From Streptomyces eurocidicus (GTDB lineage: Bacteria > Actinomycetota > Actinomycetes > Streptomycetales > Streptomycetaceae), in contig NZ_LGUI01000002.1 of assembly GCF_002891295.1 (NCBI RefSeq), forward strand, positions 124,001-188,000: 64,000 bases of DNA, read 5' to 3'. The notes below the pieces were generated by a model. The model saw only the letters and a list, made by a program, of their open reading frames with translations. It was not told the DNA's origin and ran no database searches. Made by a program: the position numbers and the translations under genes. Within the stretch, counting starts at the first letter, position 1, and each line of letters opens with the position of its first letter. Below, piece by piece: positions 7,025-14,886 of the stretch.

Positions 7025-10000
7025 TCAGTGCGGCGGTTCCATGTCGCAGCAGGAGTCCCGGCGCAGCTGCCGCCCGACCTCCAGCCACTCCTCGAACGCG
7101 CGCGCCACGGGCCCGGCCGCCCGGGGGGCGGCGGGGTACGAGCCGACGAGATCCGCCTGGCGGAACGGCACGCCCCCGCGCAGCACCGACTCCGTCCGCA
7201 CCAGCCGGGCGAAGTCGGTGAACGGGTCGCCGTCCACCACCGTCATATCGGCCAGCTTGCCGGTCTCCAGCGTGCCCAGGTCCCGCTCGGCGCCGAACGC
7301 CCGCGCGGGCAGCACGGTCGCCGTCCGCAGCGCCTGCGCCGCCGACAGCCCGTAGCGGTGCAGGGCCCGCAGCCCCAGGTGCAGCGAGAGCCCCACCGGT
7401 ACCAGTGGGGCGTCCGTGCCGAGGGCGACGATTCCGCCACCGGCCAGTACCCGCCGGTAGACGTCGACCTCCCGCTCCAGCGTGTCCAGCTGGTCGCGGC
7501 TGGGCCGGGCCGCCGCCGTCCGCCGGACGACCGCGACGTCCCAGGGCGGCATCAGCGTCGTCACCCGGGGGTCCTCGGCCAGCGCGGGCGCGTCGCCGAG
7601 CAGCGGCACGGAGCTGAAGAGCGTCGCGATCAGATGGAAGTCCACGCCCCTGCTCGTGTAGATCTCCACCAGATCCTGGTAGGCGCGGCCCGAGGCCGTC
7701 GTGGCGTGCCCGAACTCCAGCCGCTGGGTCGCCTGGAGATGGGTCGTCAGATCCTGGCCGAGCTGGACGCCCGGCGAGCAGAGGTGGCCGCCCGAGCGCA
7801 CCCCGAGCCGCTCGTGCGCGAACCGGGCCGCCTCCTCCATCACCCAGCCCGGGGCCCGCACGTACGTCTTGACGAAGTCCCAGTCCAGCGCGGCGGCCCG
7901 GTCCAGCGACCGGCGCAGCCCCTCCCGGGTGCGGTGCGCGCGCCCCATGCTGTACGCGACGCGCCCGCCGTCCAGCAGCTCGCCCGAGGCCAGCATCCGG
8001 GGCCCGGCCAGCGCGCCCGCGTTGACGGCCTCGCGGATGCGTGCCTGCTCGTAGGCGAAGCCGCCCAGCGAGACGGCGGTGGTGATCCCGTAGGCCAGCT
8101 GCAGCGCGGTCTGCCGGCCGCCGTAGATGTTCTGGTACGGGTGGGTGTGCGCGTCCCAGAGGCCGGGGATCACGGTGCGGTCCGAGGCGTCGATCCGGCG
8201 GGCGGACGCCCGGCGCGCCCGGTGCGGCCCGACGGCGTCGATCCGGCCGCCGCGCACCGTGACGTCGACGTCGTCGCGCACGGTGTCGCCGGTGCCGTCC
8301 CAGAACCTCCCGGCGTGGACGACGACGTCGGCGGGGGCGGGACGCCGGTAGTCGAGGGTGACGGGGACCGTACGGACCGCACCGGCCCTGCCGTCCTCGA
8401 TCTCCATGATCCGCAGCCGGCCGGCGGAGAGATAGAGGAGGCGGCGCCCGTCGGCGGACCAGGACGGGTGGTCGGCGGCCTCGTCCGTCAGCCGGTGGGG
8501 CGCGCCCTCGGGGGTGCCGTCGGCCCGGACGGGCAGCAGCCACAGCGCGGACTCGGAGATCACCGCCAGATGGCGACCGCCGGGCGACCAGACGGGCCCG
8601 GAGTCGTAGCGGTCGGAGAGGGAGGTGTGCGGGGCGAGGGCGTGCAGGCGGGCGGTGCCGTCGCGGGTGTCGACGATCCGGATGAGGTTGTAGCCCTCAC
8701 GGAACCGCTGGTTGAGGCGGTTGCGGTCGCAGAAGGCGAGGAAGCGCCCGTCGGGCGACCAGCTGGGTCTGCCGGGCAGCCCGCCGGCGCCGAGGGGGGC
8801 CGCGAGGACCCGGTCGGAGCCCTTGCCGAGGTCACGGACGACCACATTGCCGGCCATGTCGACGCTCGCGAGGAACCGCTCGTCCGGGGAGAGCGCGGGA
8901 TAGACCCGGCCCCCGTCCGCCAGCACGGTCTCCTCTCCGGAGGCCAGGTCGCGGCGGCGCGCGGCGAGCAGCCCGTCCCGGTCGCCCGCGTAGACGAGGG
9001 ACCGCCCGTCGCGGGTCCAGGTGGGGCCGAGCAGATAGCGGGTGGGCTCGGCGGCCACCACCCGGCGGGGCCGCCCGCCCGCGACGTCGGCGACCCAGAG
9101 CGCGTTCAGCGCCGCGAAGGCGACCCGGCGGGCGTCGGGCGACAGGGCCGGGAGGTGGAGGGCGCGGGCGGTGTGGGCGCCGCCGGCCTCCAGGTCGTAG
9201 CGCTTGGCGCGATAGCGGGGCCGGTGCAGGGGGAGCCGGGCGGAGAACGGCAGGAAGGAGACCGCGGGAGCGCCCTTGCCGTCGCCGACCCGGGCCACCG
9301 CGAACCGTCCGCCGAGGGTGAGGAGCAGCTCGTCCCGCGAGATCCAGCGCGGCGGTACGGGCGCGACGTCCCCGTCGATCTTCACGGCCGTGCCGTCGAC
9401 GACGAGCACGCAGGTGGCGGCGGGGGAGGCGGTGGTCCTGAGGTAGGCCAGCCGGCCGGCCGGCGAGAGCGCGGGGGTCATCACCTGAGCGGCGGCGGCC
9501 TCGGTGTGCTCCACCCGGACGGGACCCCGCCCGTCGGCGGGCGCGGACACGACCGTACGCGCCTCCAGTGCCGCCCCGGCGGCCTTGGCCCGGACGAAGA
9601 CCAGCCGCTTTCCGTCCGGCGACCACGTGGGATCGAAGTCCTCCCAGGCCCCGTCCTGGAGCGGGCCGTCCTGCCCGGTCACCCCGCTGATCCGGGTGAG
9701 ACCCCCGGTGCGTACGTCCACCACCCACACGCGGTACGGGCTCCCGGCCACCGGATCGCCGCCCCGCTCGGAGGCGAACGCGACCCGCGAGCCGTCCGGC
9801 GACCAGGAGGGCCCGCGGTCGTCCCAGGGGCCGTCGGTGAGCTGCCGCAGTCCGGTCCCGTCGGGGCGCAGCGTCCAGATATGGAAGCCGCCGCCCCGGA
9901 AGGCGCAGACGGCGAGCAGTCTGCCGTCGGGGGAGTGGACGGGCCGGGTCGGTTCGAGATCGGCGGGTGTGATCGCCACGGCGTCGCCGCCGGCCCGGGG

Positions 10001-10285
10001 GAAGGACCACAGGACGTTCTGCACCTCGGCGACGACCCGGTCCCCGGCGGGCGCGAGGCTGGCGGAGCCGTTGGTCGCGGCGGTGAAGGAGAGGACGGGG
10101 CCCGACGCACCCGGCGTCGCGGCGTCGGCCACCCCCGGGGGAAGGGCCGCCGCCACCCCGGCGGCGGTGGCGGTCCCGGCCGCCGCCTGGAGGAAGCCAC
10201 GCCGCGAGACGGGCGGGAAGAGGGTGGGCGAGGGGGCTGGGGCGGGGTCCGTGGAGGGGGCGAGATCGTTGCCGGACGTGTCCAA
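7025..10285 (-). CDS. Tat-exported TolB-like beta-propeller / amidohydrolase fusion protein
   Basis: A 1086-residue two-part protein. A twin-arginine leader (SRRGFLQAAAG, about residues 29-39) is followed by many PD40/WD40-like propeller blades carrying WSPDGRxLAF or SPDGRxVAF, to about residue 690. An amidohydrolase-superfamily metal-dependent domain follows, with VIPGLWDAHTHPYQ and TDAPLVPVGLSLH. It is likely an extracytoplasmic imidazolonepropionase- or dipeptidase-like hydrolase with the propeller gating substrate. TTG 10285 is chosen because AGGAGG stands 4 bp upstream (10290-10295). An upstream in-frame GTG at 10396 would place a long tail before the Tat motif. The substrate is unknown. 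The gene is monocistronic. Confidence 0.85.
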   Translation of the reverse strand: MDTSGNDLAPSTDPAPAPSPTLFPPVSRRGFLQAAAGTATAAGVAAALPPGVADAATPGASGPVLSFTAATNGSASLAPAGDRVVAEVQNVLWSFPRAGGDAVAITPADLEPTRPVHSPDGRLLAVCAFRGGGFHIWTLRPDGTGLRQLTDGPWDDRGPSWSPDGSRVAFASERGGDPVAGSPYRVWVVDVRTGGLTRISGVTGQDGPLQDGAWEDFDPTWSPDGKRLVFVRAKAAGAALEARTVVSAPADGRGPVRVEHTEAAAAQVMTPALSPAGRLAYLRTTASPAATCVLVVDGTAVKIDGDVAPVPPRWISRDELLLTLGGRFAVARVGDGKGAPAVSFLPFSARLPLHRPRYRAKRYDLEAGGAHTARALHLPALSPDARRVAFAALNALWVADVAGGRPRRVVAAEPTRYLLGPTWTRDGRSLVYAGDRDGLLAARRRDLASGEETVLADGGRVYPALSPDERFLASVDMAGNVVVRDLGKGSDRVLAAPLGAGGLPGRPSWSPDGRFLAFCDRNRLNQRFREGYNLIRIVDTRDGTARLHALAPHTSLSDRYDSGPVWSPGGRHLAVISESALWLLPVRADGTPEGAPHRLTDEAADHPSWSADGRRLLYLSAGRLRIMEIEDGRAGAVRTVPVTLDYRRPAPADVVVHAGRFWDGTGDTVRDDVDVTVRGGRIDAVGPHRARRASARRIDASDRTVIPGLWDAHTHPYQNIYGGRQTALQLAYGITTAVSLGGFAYEQARIREAVNAGALAGPRMLASGELLDGGRVAYSMGRAHRTREGLRRSLDRAAALDWDFVKTYVRAPGWVMEEAARFAHERLGVRSGGHLCSPGVQLGQDLTTHLQATQRLEFGHATTASGRAYQDLVEIYTSRGVDFHLIATLFSSVPLLGDAPALAEDPRVTTLMPPWDVAVVRRTAAARPSRDQLDTLEREVDVYRRVLAGGGIVALGTDAPLVPVGLSLHLGLRALHRYGLSAAQALRTATVLPARAFGAERDLGTLETGKLADMTVVDGDPFTDFARLVRTESVLRGGVPFRQADLVGSYPAAPRAAGPVARAFEEWLEVGRQLRRDSCCDMEPPH

Positions 10286-10530
10286 CTGTCCTCCTGCTGA
10301 GGGGGAGTTGCCTGGGACCGGAGCTGAAACGGAATGCTCGATGGTCGCATGCGCCGAGCCCCACGGGTCAACACCGCGCCGGGCCTCCCCGCCCACCCTC
10401 CGCCCCTCCGGGAGCCCCGCCCCCCACCCCCAAGATCCACCCGGCGCAAACCGTGCGCGGCCACCCCGTGAAGTGCGGTATTGTTCTCATGCGCGGTCGG
10501 CGAGGGAGAGATCCGGAGCCGGACAAGCAC

Positions 10531-10608
<78 letters not shown>

Positions 10609-10612
10609 ATGA

Positions 10613-10656
10613 AAGAAGCCTCTGATTGGCGGGAAACCGCAGGTCAGAGGCTTCTT
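10613..10656. terminator. Terminator hairpin downstream of tRNA-Pro, inside island
   Basis: 13-bp perfect stem (AAGAAGCCTCTGA with complement) and a 18-nt loop, directly after the repeat. It would terminate both the tRNA transcript and the converging integrase frame, whose stop is at 10665. Confidence 0.7.
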
Positions 10657-10664
10657 GCGTCTGA

Positions 10665-11330
10665 TCACCGGACGAGCCGCAGGTGCCGCACAGGCGCGGT
10701 CTCTGGGACCAGTTTGGGACCAACGGGCTCTTGGCGGCCTTCGGTGAGGTAGCGGCTGAGGGCTGCGCCGGCCAGGTGGATCGACCGGCGGTCGGGGTGG
10801 AGGTACCGCTGCGTGGTGGTGATCGCGCCGTGTCCGGCGATCTCGCGGAGGACGTGGACGGGGATGCCGGCGTCTGCCATCCATGTCAGCCCGGTGTGCC
10901 GGAGATCGTGGCGGCGCAGGTGTTCGTAGCCGAGGCGGACGACGACCTCGTCCCAGTGGGTGGCGTCCCGCAGGATGGCCGTGGTGATCCGGCCGCCGCG
11001 TGGCCCGGTGAAGAGCCGTGCCATGGGGTTGTGCCCCACTGCGTCGAGGCGGGCGCTGACCATGGGCCGGATTTCGGGGATGAGGGGGACTGAGCGGCGT
11101 CGCTTGCCCTTGGTGCCCTTGTCGATCAGCCCGCCCGGTCCGGGGGTGGTCTGGCGGCAGCACTCCCAGGTCCAGGTGCGCCGGTCGATGTCCCCGGCGC
11201 GGACGCCGGAGACCTCGCCGATACGGGCTGCGGTGCATGCGGCGTACCGGACGATGTCGCCCCAGCCCAGGAACTGGTCGTGCGAACGTTCGACGAGGGC
11301 GGTGGCGAGTGTGTCGAGTGCGTCCCAGTG
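10665..11330 (-). pseudogene. Tyrosine recombinase/integrase, N-terminally truncated by IS
   Basis: An uninterrupted frame encodes the whole catalytic domain of a phage-type integrase. It has the first Arg in AARIGEVSGVRAGDI, Lys in DKGTKGKRRRSVP, HDLRHTGLTWM (HxxR), IAGHGAITTTQRY (GH and the nucleophile Tyr). The frame runs back to VTHWDALDTLATALV and then enters the terminal repeat of the insertion sequence at about 11330. No matching N-terminal half continues on the far side of the element; an in-frame TGA appears within about 30 bp there. The SAM-like core-binding domain is therefore lost. It lies next to the tRNA-Pro repeat, as expected for the element's own integrase. An ATG at 11063 would give only the last 132 residues. 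Confidence 0.85.
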
Positions 11331-13132
11331 AGTGACTCTGTCGGGGATCTTGAGGTTCGAAGGTCATTTGCCTTGGCGCCACCACAGGGGTCGGGGTAGC
11401 TCGCGGGCGTCGAGGTACTGCTGGAAGGCTGTGGGCGGGCGTGGGCGGTAGGCGGAGTTCTCGGGTTCTTGTTCGCTGAGGCGCTCGATGTTGATGGCGA
11501 TCGCGGTCAGGACGTGCTGGACGTGTGTCTTGGCGGTGCCGTGGTAGCGGCAGCGGCGGGCTCGGTGGCTGGTGGCGAGTTCGTGCACCGTCCCCTCGAC
11601 GCCGGAGCGGGAGGCGTAGAGCCGCTTCCACTGGTGGTCCTGCTGGTCAGCGCGGTTGCGGGCCTGGAGTTCGTGCAGGTGCCGGGGCAGGAAGTTCACG
11701 GTCCGGGCGGCGCCGCTGGTGCACGAAGACTTCTCGGGACACGGACCGCACTGCCGCTTGTCGAACCGCACCACCGTGAAGGGGGCCATGGCCGGAGGCT
11801 CGTTCCAGTTGCCGCTGACCTTGCCGTTGGGGCAGGTGACCTCGCGGCGGTCGAAGTCGATGATGAAGTTCTCCCGGGCGAAGCCGGCGTCCCTCGCACG
11901 CTGCTGGGAGCTGTTCGCGGGCAGCGGCCCGACGAGAGCGATCTTGTGGGTGCGGGTGGCCGCGTCAAACCCGGTGACCGAGGTGTAGCCGCCGTCGACG
12001 AGGTGCTGGGCGGGCAGCAGACGGCGCCGCTTGAGGCGGGCGTGGATGGCGGGCAGTGCCTGGCTGTCTGCGGCTGAGACCACAGTGGCCACATCCGTGA
12101 TCACATTGACGCTGCCGTCATCGCAGGTCTCGGTCACATGCGCGAGGTAGCCGGTCCACCGGGTGTGCCCACGGCGGACCCAGCGCGCCTCCAGGTCGTA
12201 AGGCGACTCGATCCGCACCCTCGCCGGAACCAGGCCGTCCTTCTCATGGCGCGGCCGCAGCCGACCCCGGGCATCGACGGTGAACTGCTGCACCATGATC
12301 TGGCGCAGGGCCTCGAGCTGCGGGCCCGGGCGGTGACCAGGCCGGTGCCGCTGGAAGCGGGTGAGCAGGTCGGCCGCGTCGGTGCCGGCCTGGGTGAGGC
12401 GGGTGACGGGGTGGCTGGGCTGGCTGCACATGCGGACTTGACGCCCGTAGCGTTCGCCCCACTCAGCGGTCACCAGCCCGTCCAGGAGGCCGGGGGCGGT
12501 GCGGGCGAGTTCTTCCACGGCAGCACGGACCGCTTCGAGCACCAGCTCCAGCCGGGTCAGCTCACGGGCGGCGGCAAGGATGTGGGTGGAGTCGGTGCGC
12601 TGCCGGCCCCTCGCTTTGACCAGGCCGGCCGCCTTGAGCCGCTCCAGTGCGAGGTCGAGCAGTCGGTCGGCGCGGTCGTCCTTCGCGAGGCGGTCGCGGA
12701 AGTCGCCCAGCACACTGTGGTGGAAGCCAGGATCGTCCAGTTCCAGCGCGAGGGCGTATTTGAAGTCGAGGCGGCAGCGCACCGCCTCCGCCGCCTGCCG
12801 GTCCGACAGGTTCAGCAGGAACTGCAGGACGCAGACGGTGGCGAGCTGGGCGGGCGATAACCCGGGGCGTCCGTCGCGCGGGTACCAGGCTTCGAAGTCC
12901 TCGTCCTGCCATAGTCCGTCCAGCCGGTCGCGTACCCACATCGCCGTCGTCCCGCGGGGATTGCTCGTTCGGGCAACCTGCGCGGTCAGGGCGGGAATCT
13001 GCACACCGGAGCGGGGACGGACGGACACCAGGCACCTCAACGACAGTCGTTCACCTTCGAAACCGAGTCGAGCATGCCCGTTGATCACGCCCATCCGCCG
13101 AGGATTCTCAAGATCCCCGACAGAGTCACTCA
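11329..13132. mobile_element. IS1182-family insertion sequence (about 1.8 kb)
   Basis: Perfect 26-bp inverted repeats at 11329-11354 and 13107-13132 (TGAGTGACTCTGTCGGGG..., then GATCTTGAG) enclose a single transposase gene. The element sits inside the island integrase. A clear target duplication is not resolved; AGT flanks both ends if the repeat is taken one base shorter. Confidence 0.9.
11364..13028 (-). CDS. IS1182-family transposase
   Basis: A 554-residue DDE transposase. The N-terminal DUF772-like region has GRPGLSPAQLATVCVLQFL and LSDRQAAEAVRCRLDFKYALAL (about residues 40-90). The catalytic core includes TDSTHILAAARE (first Asp), LVDGGYTS (second Asp) and a late SGVEGTVHELA (Glu). A CPxxxxC cysteine cluster (CGPCPEKSSC) fits the IS1182 group. 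GTG 13028 is chosen because GAGG lies 6 bp upstream and an earlier start (13169) would fall outside the terminal repeat. The gene appears intact, so the IS may be active. Confidence 0.9.
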   Translation of the reverse strand: MSVRPRSGVQIPALTAQVARTSNPRGTTAMWVRDRLDGLWQDEDFEAWYPRDGRPGLSPAQLATVCVLQFLLNLSDRQAAEAVRCRLDFKYALALELDDPGFHHSVLGDFRDRLAKDDRADRLLDLALERLKAAGLVKARGRQRTDSTHILAAARELTRLELVLEAVRAAVEELARTAPGLLDGLVTAEWGERYGRQVRMCSQPSHPVTRLTQAGTDAADLLTRFQRHRPGHRPGPQLEALRQIMVQQFTVDARGRLRPRHEKDGLVPARVRIESPYDLEARWVRRGHTRWTGYLAHVTETCDDGSVNVITDVATVVSAADSQALPAIHARLKRRRLLPAQHLVDGGYTSVTGFDAATRTHKIALVGPLPANSSQQRARDAGFARENFIIDFDRREVTCPNGKVSGNWNEPPAMAPFTVVRFDKRQCGPCPEKSSCTSGAARTVNFLPRHLHELQARNRADQQDHQWKRLYASRSGVEGTVHELATSHRARRCRYHGTAKTHVQHVLTAIAINIERLSEQEPENSAYRPRPPTAFQQYLDARELPRPLWWRQGK

Positions 13133-13268
13133 GTGAGAGATACAGATTCTGCCGGAGAGCCGGGCTCATCGGGCCGTTCCGGCATCGAAATTGAGCAGCA
13201 GTCCACGGGGGCCTGATTGCGCTGCGTGGTCTGCCAGACTCTCGGAACTGCCCGGCACACCACCGAGT

Positions 13269-13541
13269 TCAACGGACTTGGACGTGCTGGTACCTGACGT
13301 ACGAGCGGGCCGCCGTGATGGATGCTGTCCCGACCATCACGGCCGCCGCTGTCGTTATCTTCACATGGCCGCTCAGCACAGCCAACGTGACGGTGAGTGA
13401 CAGCAGGGTATCGGCGCCCAGCGTGACATCGAGGGAACTGACGTGTTCTGCGCGAAAGGCAGGCACAGGCAGCGTGCTACGTTCGATTCGCCATGGCAGT
13501 CGGCATAACCACTGCCTGACAAACTGCAGCTCAAGTAACAC
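13269..13541 (-). CDS. Small hypothetical protein with hydrophobic segments
   Basis: A 90-residue frame starting at GTG 13541, preceded by AAGGAG at a good distance. Two moderately hydrophobic stretches (LLSLTVTLAVLSGH and ITTAAAVMVGTASIT) could be membrane-associated, between basic ends. No family was recognised. It lies in a low-density stretch between the IS and the next island gene. It may be a genuine small gene or a remnant; the well-placed ribosome binding site is the main support. Confidence 0.4.
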   Translation of the reverse strand: MLLELQFVRQWLCRLPWRIERSTLPVPAFRAEHVSSLDVTLGADTLLSLTVTLAVLSGHVKITTAAAVMVGTASITAARSYVRYQHVQVR

Positions 13542-14160
13542 GAGAGACTCCTTGATCTGTAGTTCGGCAGCAAGGCCCCGGCGGGCGACCAAACCTCAAG
13601 CCGGGGTCTTCGCCATGGCTGGACGCTAGTGCTTTGACCAAGGCACGCGCCAACCCTGAACCGGGGATTGTGCGGAATCTGTCCGGCTCGGCCAGTCAGC
13701 GCCATGCATGGGTCAGGGGCATGTGCAATTTCCAGCGTAAGCTGCCACTTTCGCGCCTGGGGTCATGATGACGGCACGTCGGATTCATGTCCTTTGCGCG
13801 TGGCTCGCCCAGGGGCTACGGGTGTAAATGGCCCACTACGTTGCCGGGCGGTCAACACCGCTCCAGTGGACATCGTGTAACCGCTATGCCCGTCGATCGG
13901 CGTAGTGTCCCCGGCCGGGCGATGTGCCGGAGCCAGGGGACGAACCTTGGGTGGTGATGGCAGACAGAACTCCGAGAGGCGATGCGTGTCATCGGGTGGT
14001 GCGCAAGGAGGGAGCGCATGGCGGTGGGGCTAGGGCGCTGGCTGTCGACGGCGCTGGTGGGTGACGCTGGGGGCGTTGGGACGGTGGTGACGGCGGACCG
14101 TGGTGGGCGCGGAGGTAGCGGAGCCGGGTGGTGGTGAATTCGGCACACAGTGGAAGACCG
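13542..14160. other. Gene-free stretch in island
   Basis: About 620 bp with no frame showing convincing composition or motif on either strand. No repeat, tRNA or terminator was recognised. It is probably decayed element DNA. Confidence 0.4.
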
Positions 14161-14583
14161 TCACCGGCTTGCCTCCGCGTCTGCTGACTGCTGCCGGAAC
14201 TCGTGGACTACCTCGATGAGGCCGACGATGTGCCGGTTGAACTCGTGCAGTTCCTCTGTGGGCACCCACAGTTCGAGGATGGTGCGTCCGTCGGCCTGTT
14301 GGACTGGGTAGCGGGCGGCGAATGTGGCGTTGACCTCGAAGCGGGTGACGTAGCCGACGCCGGATGCCGGCACGCTCCAGTCGCGGGCGATGCGGGTTGC
14401 GTAGTCCTCGTTGAGCACCGGGTAGAAGATCGGCTGCTCGGGCAGGCGCGGCGGCCAGGCCCGCCAGCCCGACGCGCTGACCAGCGCCAGCTCCTTCGGT
14501 CCGGTCGGCCGCCACGAGGTCATGGTGTCGCCGGTCACGCTCGTACTCGTCTTCCCCGTCAGCTTGTATGCCGTCAGTCGCAC
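14161..14583 (-). CDS. Hypothetical protein of the type annotated 'ADP-ribosylation/crystallin J1'
   Basis: A 140-residue protein with a compact core: WRPTGPKELALVSASGW, AWPPRLPEQPIFYPVLNEDY, RDWSVPASGVGYVTRFEV and LWVPTEELHEFNRHIVG. These short proteins recur in actinomycetes and carry a misleading automatic name; no ADP-ribosyl hydrolase catalytic motif is visible. GTG 14583 gives the full frame. ATG 14523 (residue 21), just before the conserved TSWRPTGP, is equally likely since neither start has a strong ribosome binding site. Function unknown. It stands alone on the minus strand. Confidence 0.65.
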   Translation of the reverse strand: MRLTAYKLTGKTSTSVTGDTMTSWRPTGPKELALVSASGWRAWPPRLPEQPIFYPVLNEDYATRIARDWSVPASGVGYVTRFEVNATFAARYPVQQADGRTILELWVPTEELHEFNRHIVGLIEVVHEFRQQSADAEASR

Positions 14584-14886
14584 CGCCGTAGGCTATTTCC
14601 AACCCCCGCAGCCAGCGGGTTTCCCCTCACCGCCATGGCGTCGGGCCGGTTTCCGGGCTATGCCCTGGTACGAGTAAGCGTTGCAGGATGCCCGGCACTG
14701 AGTTGTGCTGGCAGCGAGATGGGGTGATCAGATAGAGGGCACCTCTTGGCAACGGTCTTCGTCATGATGCTGCTGATGCCCGTGGAACAGATGGCGGTCC
14801 TGTGGATCAGTCTGATGTCGAGGACGCCAAGGGAGGGTAGGTGTAGGACTGAACTCAACATCCGAACTCCCCCATGGGGTGAACCG

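Noticed and set aside
7028..10300. 1090-codon open frame on the plus strand
   Set aside because: It is the exact antisense of the propeller-amidohydrolase gene, has Pro/Gly/Arg/Val shadow composition, and shows no motifs; high GC keeps antisense frames open.
13029..13169. Longer transposase start at 13169
   Set aside because: It lies outside the IS terminal repeat (ending 13132); GTG 13028 with GAGG inside the element is the better start.
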